A stretch of 64,000 nucleotides of DNA from Acidimicrobiaceae bacterium (lineage in GTDB: Bacteria; Actinomycetota; Acidimicrobiia; Acidimicrobiales; UBA8190), in contig PLZB01000024.1 in NCBI GenBank assembly GCA_003151955.1, positions 1 to 64,000 on the forward strand, in the 5' to 3' direction. Below are positions 15,011 through 22,553 of the stretch, in pieces; position 1 is the first letter of the stretch; every line of letters begins with the position of its first letter. The notes beneath the pieces are model-generated. The model was not told where the DNA came from, made no database searches, and was given only the letters and a program-made list of their open reading frames with translations. Position numbers and translations under genes: made by a program.

Positions 15011-16225
15011 TCAGATGGGCGGGGCCGGGGGGTTGAGGATGGCCTGGGCCAGCTCCATCCTGGAGGTCCCGGCGGTGATGTAGCCGTTTCCTGACGTCTC
15101 GGCCGTGACCACGGTCCGGAGCCGAGCGGCGTCGGCAGCGGGGAGCCCGGGAAGGAGGGCCTGGGCGGCCCGGAGGGCCTGGTACTGCTCCATGGCCGTC
15201 CGGGAGTTCCCGATGGAGGAGAGGACGGCCTCGACGTCGGCCACTGAGGGGTCCTGGGCCATCATGGCCAGGGCGATCTCCCGCTGGCGGGACCCCAGGT
15301 CGTAGAGGGCCCGGACGGCGTCGGCAGCGGGGTGGGCGGCCAGCTGGGCCGTGGCCAGCTCGTTGACCGTCTCGTCGAGTCGGGCCGTCCGGGTGGGGTC
15401 GTGGAAAGGCAGGGCATAGACGCTCGAGTAGGTGGCCAACAGCGACTGGGCCCGAAGGGCCTGGGCATTGCTGTCGGCCCGGAGCTGTCGGGCCCTCTCG
15501 GGCCTGCCGGCCAGGGCGGCCCGGTCGGCCTGGGCAGCGAGGACGGTGGAGCGCTCGAAGGCGACGCCGATGTTCTTCTCCACCTTGACCATGGCCGGGG
15601 TCAGGAAGAAGTAGGTGGAGAGCCAGCCCACGACGAAGCCGAGGCCGGCGAAGTAGAGGACGACGGCGCCGGCCACGGCCGGGGCCGAGACCTTCCCCCC
15701 CAGGGCGGGGGCCATGGCCCCGAAGAGCTTGCCCGAGGCCGAGGGGATCCGGCCCAACTGGGTCAGGCCGGCGCCGATGATGAGCTTGGTGAGCCAGTCG
15801 GCGATCTGCTGGAGGTGGGTCGAGGGAGTAACCGAGGGGGGCGGGGGCGGCCCGGGGGCCGGAGCGGGAGCCGCGCCAGTCCCCGCCACGGCAGGGGGGT
15901 TGGCCCCGGCCGGAGCCGGGGCCGGGGGGGTGCCCCCGGTCGTGTCGACATAGGGCATGCCGAAGAGGAACCCGAAGAGGCCACCGACGACGAGGGCGGC
16001 CAGGGAGAAGAGGACGGCGGCGGCGAAGGTCGGGGCCCAGGGGTGGACGAGGAGGGCGTAGAGGGCCTCGGCGCCGAGGCCGAGGGCCAGGGCCCATCCC
16101 ACCAGGAGCCACCGCCGGGGGACTCCGGCGAAGCCCCCGAGGCGGGCCGGGGCCAGGAGGGACCTCCTCGTCTGAGGGCCTCCCGGTGGCAGGGTGACCA
16201 GGGCCTCACCGGGTAGCTCGCTCAT
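15011..16225 (-). CDS. Uncharacterised membrane protein with FGFLFG motif
   Basis: This encodes 404 residues from the ATG at 16225, which has GGAGGCAGGTCC upstream; an in-frame start at 16261 is weaker. Two hydrophobic helices at about 37-60 and 68-90 end in GGLFGFLFGMPY. A Pro/Ala-rich linker follows, then HLQQIADWLTKLIIGAGLTQL, a further helix (AVAGAVVLYFAGLGFVVGWLSTYFFLTP) and a long helical C-terminal region with many Ala, Arg and Gln. The combination GGLxGFLFGxP then (N/T)xLxQIxDWLTKxIxGxGLxQL recurs in bacterial hypothetical proteins; I know no assigned function. It converges with the exported repeat protein and lies 95 bp downstream of recD on the same strand. Confidence 0.75.
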   Translation of the reverse strand: MSELPGEALVTLPPGGPQTRRSLLAPARLGGFAGVPRRWLLVGWALALGLGAEALYALLVHPWAPTFAAAVLFSLAALVVGGLFGFLFGMPYVDTTGGTPPAPAPAGANPPAVAGTGAAPAPAPGPPPPPSVTPSTHLQQIADWLTKLIIGAGLTQLGRIPSASGKLFGAMAPALGGKVSAPAVAGAVVLYFAGLGFVVGWLSTYFFLTPAMVKVEKNIGVAFERSTVLAAQADRAALAGRPERARQLRADSNAQALRAQSLLATYSSVYALPFHDPTRTARLDETVNELATAQLAAHPAADAVRALYDLGSRQREIALAMMAQDPSVADVEAVLSSIGNSRTAMEQYQALRAAQALLPGLPAADAARLRTVVTAETSGNGYITAGTSRMELAQAILNPPAPPI

Positions 16226-16320
16226 GGACCTGCCTCCGTCCCGCTCCGCCGGCCCCCCCATCCCGGACCGCCGTCCTCTGTCGGTCCATGTCTAGTGCAA
16301 CCGTCCCGGGGGCCGCTACC

Positions 16321-18129
16321 TCAGGCCTCCCCCCAGAGCCTCCCCCGCAGTCCGGAGGCCCGGGCGATGGGCCGGCCCACCCCGGCCCGGACGGACTCCT
16401 CGGAGCCGACGAGGATGACCCGGCCCCGGGCCCGGGTCACGGCGGTGTAGAGGAGCTCCCGGGTCAGGATCCGGGAGGTGGGCTCGGGGAGGACGACGGC
16501 GACGGTGTCGAACTGGGAGCCCTGGGCCTTGTGGACGGTCATGGCGTAGATGGTCTCGACCCGGCCGAGCCGTCCGGGGCTGCAGGCCAGGACCCCGGCG
16601 GACCGGTCGAAGACGGCCTCGAGCCGGCCCTCGGGCCGGGTCATGACCACCCCGGTGTCTCCGTTCCAGAGGCCGAGGTCGTAGTCGTTCCCGGTGACCA
16701 TGAGGGGCTGGCCGGGATACCAGCGACCACCCGGCCCGGGGCCGGCCCCGGCCTCCCCGAGCCAGCCCTCGACCAGGGCCCGCCAGGCCGCCGCCCCGAA
16801 GGGCCCCTCCCGGTGGGCGCAGAGGAGCCGGAACCGGCCCAGCTCGTCGAGAGCGGCCCGGTCCTCACCGCCGACCGCGGCGGCCCGGAGGGCCGTCCCC
16901 GCCGCCACCGCCGCCTCACGGAGGGGGCCGGTGTCCTGGTCGGGTTCCAGCCAGACGACGTCCCCGGCCCCGCCCCTGAGGACGGCCAGGGTGGCGTCAC
17001 CGTCGTCGGCCTGGATGGCGGAGGCCAACTCGGCGATGGCCCCCTCGTAGCGGTACCGGCGACGGAGGACGACCACGGCCTCGGCCATGGCCCCGGTGGC
17101 CGTCCCGGTCCCGGCCGGGCCGACGATGTCGCCGAGGACGGCCCCGGCCTCGACCGAGGCCAGCTGCTCGTGGTCCCCGACCAGGATCAGCCGGGCGTCG
17201 GGCCGGACGGCGTCGACGAGCCGGGCCATGAGGGAGAGGGAGGCCATCGAGCACTCGTCGACGACGACGACGTCGTGGGGGAGGAGGTTGTCGTGGTGGT
17301 GCCGGAACCGGGTCGAGGCCCAGGGCTGGGAGCCGAGGAGCCGGTGGAGGGTGGAGGCCGCCGCTCCGGCCACGGCCTCCCGGACGGCCGGGGGGCAGTC
17401 GAGGCCGGCGGCGGACTGGCGGACGGCCTCCTGGAGCCGGGCCGCCGCCTTCCCGGTGGGGGCGGCCAGGGCCACCAGCGGGGGGCGGCCCCCGGTGGCG
17501 GGGGCCTGCTCGTGGAGGAGGGCCAAGATCCGGGCCACGGTCGTCGTCTTCCCGGTCCCGGGGCCCCCGGAGACGACGGTGAAGCGCCGGAGGACGGCGG
17601 TGGCGGCGGCCCGGCGCTGGAGGTCGGGCCCGGCGCCGGGGGCGGGGCGGAAGAGCCGGTCGAGGCCGTCCTCGAGGACGGCCCCGTCGACGCCGGGGAA
17701 GGGGGTGGACCGGGCCTCGAGGCTCGCCCCCAGGAGCTGCTCGTCCCGCCAGTAGCGGTCCAGGGAGAGGTTCGTCCCCTCCAGGTGGAGGACCCCGGAG
17801 GCGACCAGTGGGCTGGCCGCGACCCGAGTTCGCCATCCCTCGGGCTCGGGCCAGTCCGGCTCGGGGGTGTCCCCCACCGGGTCGGCCTGGTCGGCAGCGC
17901 CGGCCAGCTGGTCGGCGATGCGGCTCAGATCGACCAGGACGGACCCGGTCCGCGGCGCCCGGACGGCCAGGGCGACGGCCAGGAGCACCTCGGGGTCGGT
18001 CTCCCCGGCCAGCCGGCCGAGGCAGGAGGCGACGTGGACGTCGGCGGCGTCGAGGTTTCCGGCCCGGTTGAACTCGGCCAGGGTCCCGCCGGCGCCGAGG
18101 GCCAGGCCGGCGTCGAAGAGGTCGGTCAT
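16321..18129 (-). CDS. recD: Exodeoxyribonuclease V subunit alpha (RecD helicase)
   Basis: This encodes 602 residues, the normal RecD size. It is a superfamily 1B 5'-3' helicase of the RecBCD complex, which processes double-strand ends and degrades foreign linear DNA. Walker A is GGPGTGKTT at 188-196; Walker B VVVVDECSMASL; then LILVGDHEQLASVEAGAVLGD; and the C-terminal TIYAMTVHKAQGSQFD and LLYTAVTRARGRV motifs. The N-terminal RecB-contact region (1-150) is present. recC and recB lie upstream on the same strand, but recD is separated from recB by about 965 bp holding two oppositely oriented genes, so it probably has its own promoter in 18130-18210. Confidence 0.95.
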   Translation of the reverse strand: MTDLFDAGLALGAGGTLAEFNRAGNLDAADVHVASCLGRLAGETDPEVLLAVALAVRAPRTGSVLVDLSRIADQLAGAADQADPVGDTPEPDWPEPEGWRTRVAASPLVASGVLHLEGTNLSLDRYWRDEQLLGASLEARSTPFPGVDGAVLEDGLDRLFRPAPGAGPDLQRRAAATAVLRRFTVVSGGPGTGKTTTVARILALLHEQAPATGGRPPLVALAAPTGKAAARLQEAVRQSAAGLDCPPAVREAVAGAAASTLHRLLGSQPWASTRFRHHHDNLLPHDVVVVDECSMASLSLMARLVDAVRPDARLILVGDHEQLASVEAGAVLGDIVGPAGTGTATGAMAEAVVVLRRRYRYEGAIAELASAIQADDGDATLAVLRGGAGDVVWLEPDQDTGPLREAAVAAGTALRAAAVGGEDRAALDELGRFRLLCAHREGPFGAAAWRALVEGWLGEAGAGPGPGGRWYPGQPLMVTGNDYDLGLWNGDTGVVMTRPEGRLEAVFDRSAGVLACSPGRLGRVETIYAMTVHKAQGSQFDTVAVVLPEPTSRILTRELLYTAVTRARGRVILVGSEESVRAGVGRPIARASGLRGRLWGEA

Positions 18130-18210
18130 GGGAGCCGGTCCCGCACCCTCGTCACCCTACGGCCCGGCTGGGTCGCCCACTGCCCACCGAACCGTCCGAA
18201 GGTCACGTCC

Positions 18211-18240
18211 TTGACGTACTTTACGTACGTCTCGTACCCT
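18211..18240 (+). promoter_or_regulatory. Promoter and autoregulatory operator of the toxin-antitoxin-like module
   Basis: TTGACG at 18211-18216 and TACCCT at 18235-18240 (18-bp spacer) form a plausible promoter. GACGTAC-N5-GTACGTC at 18213-18231 is a perfect inverted repeat across it, with an extra GTAC at 18234. YefM-type antitoxins are known to bind GTAC-centred palindromes, which fits the gene that follows. The -10 box ends six bases before the ATG at 18247 and there is no Shine-Dalgarno, so the message is probably leaderless. Confidence 0.6.
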
Positions 18241-18246
18241 TGTGTC

Positions 18247-18660
18247 ATGTCCGTGCGCAGCTTCAACAGCTTCAGCGAAGCCAGGGGGCACTTGAAGGAC
18301 GTCCTCGACGCGGCCGCGGACGGCCTTCCCGTCGTCGTCCATCGGAAGGGGACGACGGCCGCGGTGGTGGATGCGGACCGGCTGCGGCGACTTCTCAACC
18401 GGCTCGGGCCGAGGGCCGAAGTGGTCGGAGAGGCAGGGGGGTGGTCGGTGTTCATCCCCGGCATCCCGGTGGCGGCCGACGGGGCGACGTTCGATGAGGC
18501 CATCGGCGAGATGGTGGATGCGCTGCGGGAGTACGCCGAGGACTGGCAGGACCGTCTGCTCAGTGCTCCGAACCATCGGGAGAACTGGCCATTGGTGCAA
18601 CTGATCAGCCTGAGCGACGACGAACAGCTGGGGGCGTGGCTCGTCGGATCGTCGGTGTGA
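18247..18660 (+). CDS. Phd/YefM-type antitoxin-like protein
   Basis: This encodes 137 residues. The N-terminal part has the Phd/YefM layout (SFNSFSEARGHLKDVLDAAADGLPVVVHRKGTTAAVVDADRLRRLL: helix, strand, VVxRKG turn, then a second helix). The C-terminal part (IPVAADGATFDEAIGEMVDALREYAEDW) resembles a HicB-like segment, as found in some two-part actinobacterial antitoxins. The stop overlaps the next start as GTGA, the usual arrangement for antitoxin and toxin. The upstream palindrome suggests autorepression. It stands on the plus strand between recD and recB. The assignment is by pattern and context. Confidence 0.75.
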   Translation: MSVRSFNSFSEARGHLKDVLDAAADGLPVVVHRKGTTAAVVDADRLRRLLNRLGPRAEVVGEAGGWSVFIPGIPVAADGATFDEAIGEMVDALREYAEDWQDRLLSAPNHRENWPLVQLISLSDDEQLGAWLVGSSV

Positions 18661-19085
18661 CCACCTGGCCCACGCCGACCAGGGCCGATCACGACAGGTT
18701 CTGCCAGGTGGAGGGGTGGAGCCGGGTCCGTGATTCCCGGGGACGGACTGGGACGCACCACGTCACCTATGAGTTCGGACTGCCCGATGGCCGGAATCTT
18801 CGGACCAGGATCTCCCACCCCCCCGACCGCACCGGCTACGGGTCGAGGATGTGGGCCCACATCCTCCGGGACCAGCTCCATGTGACGGAGGTTGAATTCT
18901 GGGCTTGCGCCAACGGGGGAACAGCCCCGGACCGGGGCGAGCCCGCCCTTCCGGCAGAAGCCCTTCCCGCCGAACTCGTCCATCTCCTCGTCCACCGGGT
19001 CGGGATCTGCGAGGAGGAGGTGGCGGCGATGGGAAAGGCCGAGGCGGTCGAACGCCTCAACGGGTACTGGGCCGCCGGGACCTGA
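18657..19085 (+). CDS. Putative toxin of type II module (translational-repressor-like)
   Basis: The frame starts at the GTG at 18657, which overlaps the antitoxin stop; a GTG at 18636 is possible. It gives 142 residues beginning TTWPTPTRADHDRFCQVEGW. The block TGTHHVTYEFGLPDGRNLRTRISHP resembles the small single-domain toxins annotated in actinobacteria as cytotoxic translational repressors: an Arg-Thr-Gly-Thr-His-His core, LRTRISHPPDRTGYG, and IWAHILRDQL-type helices. A C-terminal helical region (PAELVHLLVHRVGICEEEVAAMGK) follows. Toxicity and target are inferred from family resemblance only. It converges on recB with a 9-bp gap. Confidence 0.65.
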   Translation: MTTWPTPTRADHDRFCQVEGWSRVRDSRGRTGTHHVTYEFGLPDGRNLRTRISHPPDRTGYGSRMWAHILRDQLHVTEVEFWACANGGTAPDRGEPALPAEALPAELVHLLVHRVGICEEEVAAMGKAEAVERLNGYWAAGT

Positions 19086-19094
19086 TCCCGGGAT

Positions 19095-22000
19095 TCAGCC
19101 GGGACCGGCCGGCAGACAGCTCGCTCCGCCGGCCTGGTCGAGGAGGTCGGAGGTCTCCTCGACCAGGCCGGGGGTGAACCGCCAGGTGAAGACCCCGCAG
19201 GGGAGGCCCCCGTCACGGGGGGTCTCCTCCCCCACCATGCCCCGGAGGAAGAGGTAGGCGGCTCCGGGGAGGTTCACGGCCGGGTCGTAGCCGGCCAACC
19301 GCCACCGGAGGTAGCGGTGGAGGGCGACGGCGTAGAGGAGGGCCTGGAGGGGGTAGTGGGCCTGGGTCATGGCCCCGGCCAGGACCTCGGGCCGGTAGTC
19401 CCGGGCCGTGCCGGGACGGTCGACCGGGGTGAGCCGGTTCGTCTTGTAGTCGACGACGACGAACCGCTCCGGCTCCCGGAGCCGGAGGACGAGGTCGATG
19501 CTCCCGGTCAGATATCCCCGGATCCCCCGGGCCAGGGCCGGATCCCGGAGCCGGGCCGGATAGCCGGCCAGGAGGTCCCCGGCCGGGAGGTGCCGGTCGA
19601 GGAGGTCGGCGATGTCGGCCGGGTCGACCTGACCGGTGGGCCGGTCCCCCCCGGCCACGGGGAGCTCGAAGGTCAGCTCGTCGAGCCGGTCGGCCCGGGC
19701 CAGGTCGCAGAGCCGGACCTCGTCCCAGTCCGGCCCGAGGGGGGTGGCCAGGGCCGCCCCCAGCTGGCTGGCCAGCAGGCCCCGCTGGTCGGGGTCGAAC
19801 CGCTCCCGGCCGGCTGCCTCCCCGATCCGGACCAGGCACTCCGCCTCCGGGTCGGCGGCGGCGAAGTCGACGGTCTCGAGGACCTGGTGGACGAACGTCC
19901 CGAACGCCGCTCCCCCGCCGATGCTGTCGAAGTTGGCCGGAAGGATCCTCCCATCCGGCCCGGTGTTGCCCTCGGTGTCGGCGCCCTGCGCAGCAGTGTC
20001 GTCTTCGTCGTAGCCCTGGGCAGCAGTGGTGTGCTCGTCGCTGATGCCCTGGCCGGCGGTGTCGGCCTCGTGGGCGGCGGCGGTTATGCCGGAGTAGGAG
20101 GTTCTCCGCCAGAGCCGGTCGATGGTCCGGTCGAAAGCGGCCACGTCGAGTCCGTCGGCCGAGGTGGAGTCCGGATCTGAAGCCACCGCAGCGGGCGGAG
20201 CGCCCGGATCGGCGTCGGCCGCCTCGACGGCGACGGTCCCCCCGGCCCCGGCGGCCAGGTCCTCGAGCTGGGCCATGGCGTCGTCGTCGTCGGGGGGTTG
20301 TCGGAGCTCGTCAACGATGGCGCCGTCTGCTCCCCGGTCGAACAGGAGCCGGCCCAGGGGGGACTCCCGGCTCTTCCAGGTTGGGGCCCAGTGGACGACG
20401 GCCTGGTGCCGGGCCCGGGTCAGGGCCACGTAGGCCAGCCGGAGCTCCTCCCCCCGGGCCTCTTCCAGGGAGAGCGTCCAGTGCCGGACCGAGGAGGCCA
20501 GGGACTTCCCCCCGGCCACGTCCAGGGTCCGGGCGTCCCCGTTGTCGGGGTCGTGGAACGTGAAGGGCCCCCCCTCCCGGTGGCCGGGGGGCCGCCAGAG
20601 GAAGGCGGCGTAGACGACGGGGAACTCGAGCCCTTTGCTGCTGTGGGTGGTGACGACCTGGACGGCCTCGGCGTCCGACTCGAGCCGCCGGCTGAGCCGG
20701 TCGTCGCCGGACTCCTCCCGGGCCGCCGACATCCGCCGCCGGAGCCAGATGGTGAGAGCGGCCAGGCCGGGCCGATCGGCCACCGAGGCCCGGTGGAGGA
20801 GCTGGCCGACGTGGTCGAGATCGGTGAGGAGCCGCTCCCCGTCGGGCCGGGCCAGGAGCCGGGCCGGGAGGTCCCCGGCCCGGGTGACGTGCTGGAGGAG
20901 GGCCGCCACGCCCCGTTCGGCCAGGACCCCGGCCCAGCGACTGATCCGCTCGGTCAGGGCCTCCCAGTCGGCCTCCCCGGCCGTCGCCACCCTGCCGGCC
21001 TCCCAGCCGACCAGGTCCCCGACGGCCACCGCCGCGGCCCGGTCCCGGGACCCCGGGAACTCGAGGGCCTGGAGGAGGTCGAGCCAGGTCCCGGCGGCCC
21101 GGGTGGCGAACACGGTCGAGGTCCCCCGGACGACGGCGGGGACGCCCCACCCGACCAGGGCGTCCCGGACGGCGGCGGCGTCCTCGTTGCGGTAGGTCAG
21201 CACGGCGATGTCCCCCGGGCCGAGGGGCCGCCAGGCCTCCTCCACCCCGACCCGGATCCCCCCCGGGGGGTCGTTCCGGATGGTCGTCCCGGCGGCCAGG
21301 AGCCGGCCGATGTCGGCGGCGACGTCCCCGGCCACGGCGGCGGTGGCCGCCTTCTCGGGGAGGTAGCCCTTGGCCGTCAGGTCCCCCCGGCCGGCCCGAC
21401 CGACGACCCGGATCCGGAGGGGGGTGGCGACCGGCGCCCCGGCGATCCCGGACACCTCGTGGCCGGGGGCGGCGGCCACCGGCCGGTAGAGGATCTCGGC
21501 GTGGCCGAGTCGGGCCCGGCCGAAGAGGGCGTCGTAGGCGTCGATCAGCCCCTGGTCGGACCGCCAGTTGACGGCCAGGGTGGCCTGCCCGGCCGAGCCC
21601 CGGGCCGCGGCCAGGTAGGCGTAGACGTCGGCCCCCCGGAAGGAGTAGATGGCCTGCTTCGGGTCCCCGATGAGGACCAGGGTCCGCTCGGCGAAGGCCA
21701 GCCGGAGGACGTCCCACTGGACCGGGTCGGTGTCCTGGAACTCGTCGACGAGGACCACACGGAACCGGTCCCCGAGCCGCCGTCGGGCCACCTCCCCGTT
21801 GGTCGGGTCGGCCAGTGCGCTCCGGAGCTGGACGAGGAGGTCCTCGTAGTCCATGACCGATCCCGCCGCCTTCCGGCTCCCGAACTCGACCCGGGCCCGC
21901 TCGGCCAGCCGCCGCCTCATGGCGAAGTCCGACCGGGCGTCGACGTCGGTCGGCTCGACCGGGATGCTCGGGTTGTCGAGGGCGGCCGTGACGATGTCCC

Positions 22001-22553
22001 GGGCGTCGGCCAGGCCGAGCGGGGGGCTCTCGGTGCCGTGGAACCGCCAGACGTAGAGGTCGTCGACGACCTGCCGCCGGAGGTCGGAGAGGTTCTCGGC
22101 CAGCCGCCGCTCGTAGGGGACGGCAGCGGCCACCCCCAGGCCGGCCAGCATCCGCTGGCAGAACCCGTGGGTGGTGTCGATGGTGGCGGCGTCGAATCGC
22201 CGGAGGGCGGCCCGGAGCCGCTCGAGGCGGACCCCTCCCTCGGCCGCCGACCCCGCCGCCAGCGCCCCGACCAGAGGGTCGGCCGGCTCCGCCCCGGCCA
22301 GGGTCCGCTCCAGGCCGGTGGCGGCCGCGGCCAGCTGCCGCCGGACCCGGTCCCGGAGCTCTCCGGTGGCGGCCTTCGTGAAGGTGACGACGAGCATCTC
22401 GTCGAGGGGGACCCCCTCGGCCACGTAGCGGGCCGTCAGGGCGGCGATGGTGAAGGTCTTCCCGGTTCCGGCGCTGGCCTCGAGGAGGGTGACCCCCGGT
22501 CCGGGCAACGGCCCCCAGACGTCGAACGGCTCGGGGGTGGCCCCGGTCGTCAC
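19095..22553 (-). CDS. recB: Exodeoxyribonuclease V subunit beta (RecB helicase-nuclease)
   Basis: The GTG at 22553 overlaps the recC stop (GTGA), giving 1,152 residues; the open frame further upstream is an artefact of recC in another frame. This is a UvrD-type superfamily 1A helicase plus nuclease of RecBCD. Walker A ASAGTGKT is at 26-33; then VTFTKAATGELRDRV, VLVDEFQDTDPVQWDVL, VLIGDPKQAIYSFRGADV and VVTTHSSKGLEFPVVYAAF. The C-terminal nuclease carries VVVDYKTNRL and LQALLYAVALHRYLRWR. Between helicase and nuclease lies an acidic low-complexity linker with AAQG repeats (DNA 19975-20075). It works with RecC and RecD in double-strand-break repair and defence against linear DNA. Confidence 0.95.
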   Translation of the reverse strand: MTTGATPEPFDVWGPLPGPGVTLLEASAGTGKTFTIAALTARYVAEGVPLDEMLVVTFTKAATGELRDRVRRQLAAAATGLERTLAGAEPADPLVGALAAGSAAEGGVRLERLRAALRRFDAATIDTTHGFCQRMLAGLGVAAAVPYERRLAENLSDLRRQVVDDLYVWRFHGTESPPLGLADARDIVTAALDNPSIPVEPTDVDARSDFAMRRRLAERARVEFGSRKAAGSVMDYEDLLVQLRSALADPTNGEVARRRLGDRFRVVLVDEFQDTDPVQWDVLRLAFAERTLVLIGDPKQAIYSFRGADVYAYLAAARGSAGQATLAVNWRSDQGLIDAYDALFGRARLGHAEILYRPVAAAPGHEVSGIAGAPVATPLRIRVVGRAGRGDLTAKGYLPEKAATAAVAGDVAADIGRLLAAGTTIRNDPPGGIRVGVEEAWRPLGPGDIAVLTYRNEDAAAVRDALVGWGVPAVVRGTSTVFATRAAGTWLDLLQALEFPGSRDRAAAVAVGDLVGWEAGRVATAGEADWEALTERISRWAGVLAERGVAALLQHVTRAGDLPARLLARPDGERLLTDLDHVGQLLHRASVADRPGLAALTIWLRRRMSAAREESGDDRLSRRLESDAEAVQVVTTHSSKGLEFPVVYAAFLWRPPGHREGGPFTFHDPDNGDARTLDVAGGKSLASSVRHWTLSLEEARGEELRLAYVALTRARHQAVVHWAPTWKSRESPLGRLLFDRGADGAIVDELRQPPDDDDAMAQLEDLAAGAGGTVAVEAADADPGAPPAAVASDPDSTSADGLDVAAFDRTIDRLWRRTSYSGITAAAHEADTAGQGISDEHTTAAQGYDEDDTAAQGADTEGNTGPDGRILPANFDSIGGGAAFGTFVHQVLETVDFAAADPEAECLVRIGEAAGRERFDPDQRGLLASQLGAALATPLGPDWDEVRLCDLARADRLDELTFELPVAGGDRPTGQVDPADIADLLDRHLPAGDLLAGYPARLRDPALARGIRGYLTGSIDLVLRLREPERFVVVDYKTNRLTPVDRPGTARDYRPEVLAGAMTQAHYPLQALLYAVALHRYLRWRLAGYDPAVNLPGAAYLFLRGMVGEETPRDGGLPCGVFTWRFTPGLVEETSDLLDQAGGASCLPAGPG
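19975..20075 (-). repeat. Imperfect tandem repeat of about 30 bp inside recB
   Basis: About three units of GCCCTGSGCAGCAGTG-like DNA encode TAGQG.SDEHT-, TAAQGYDEDD- and TAAQGADTEG-like peptides. They lie in the linker between helicase and nuclease of RecB, where length changes should be tolerated. Confidence 0.6.
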
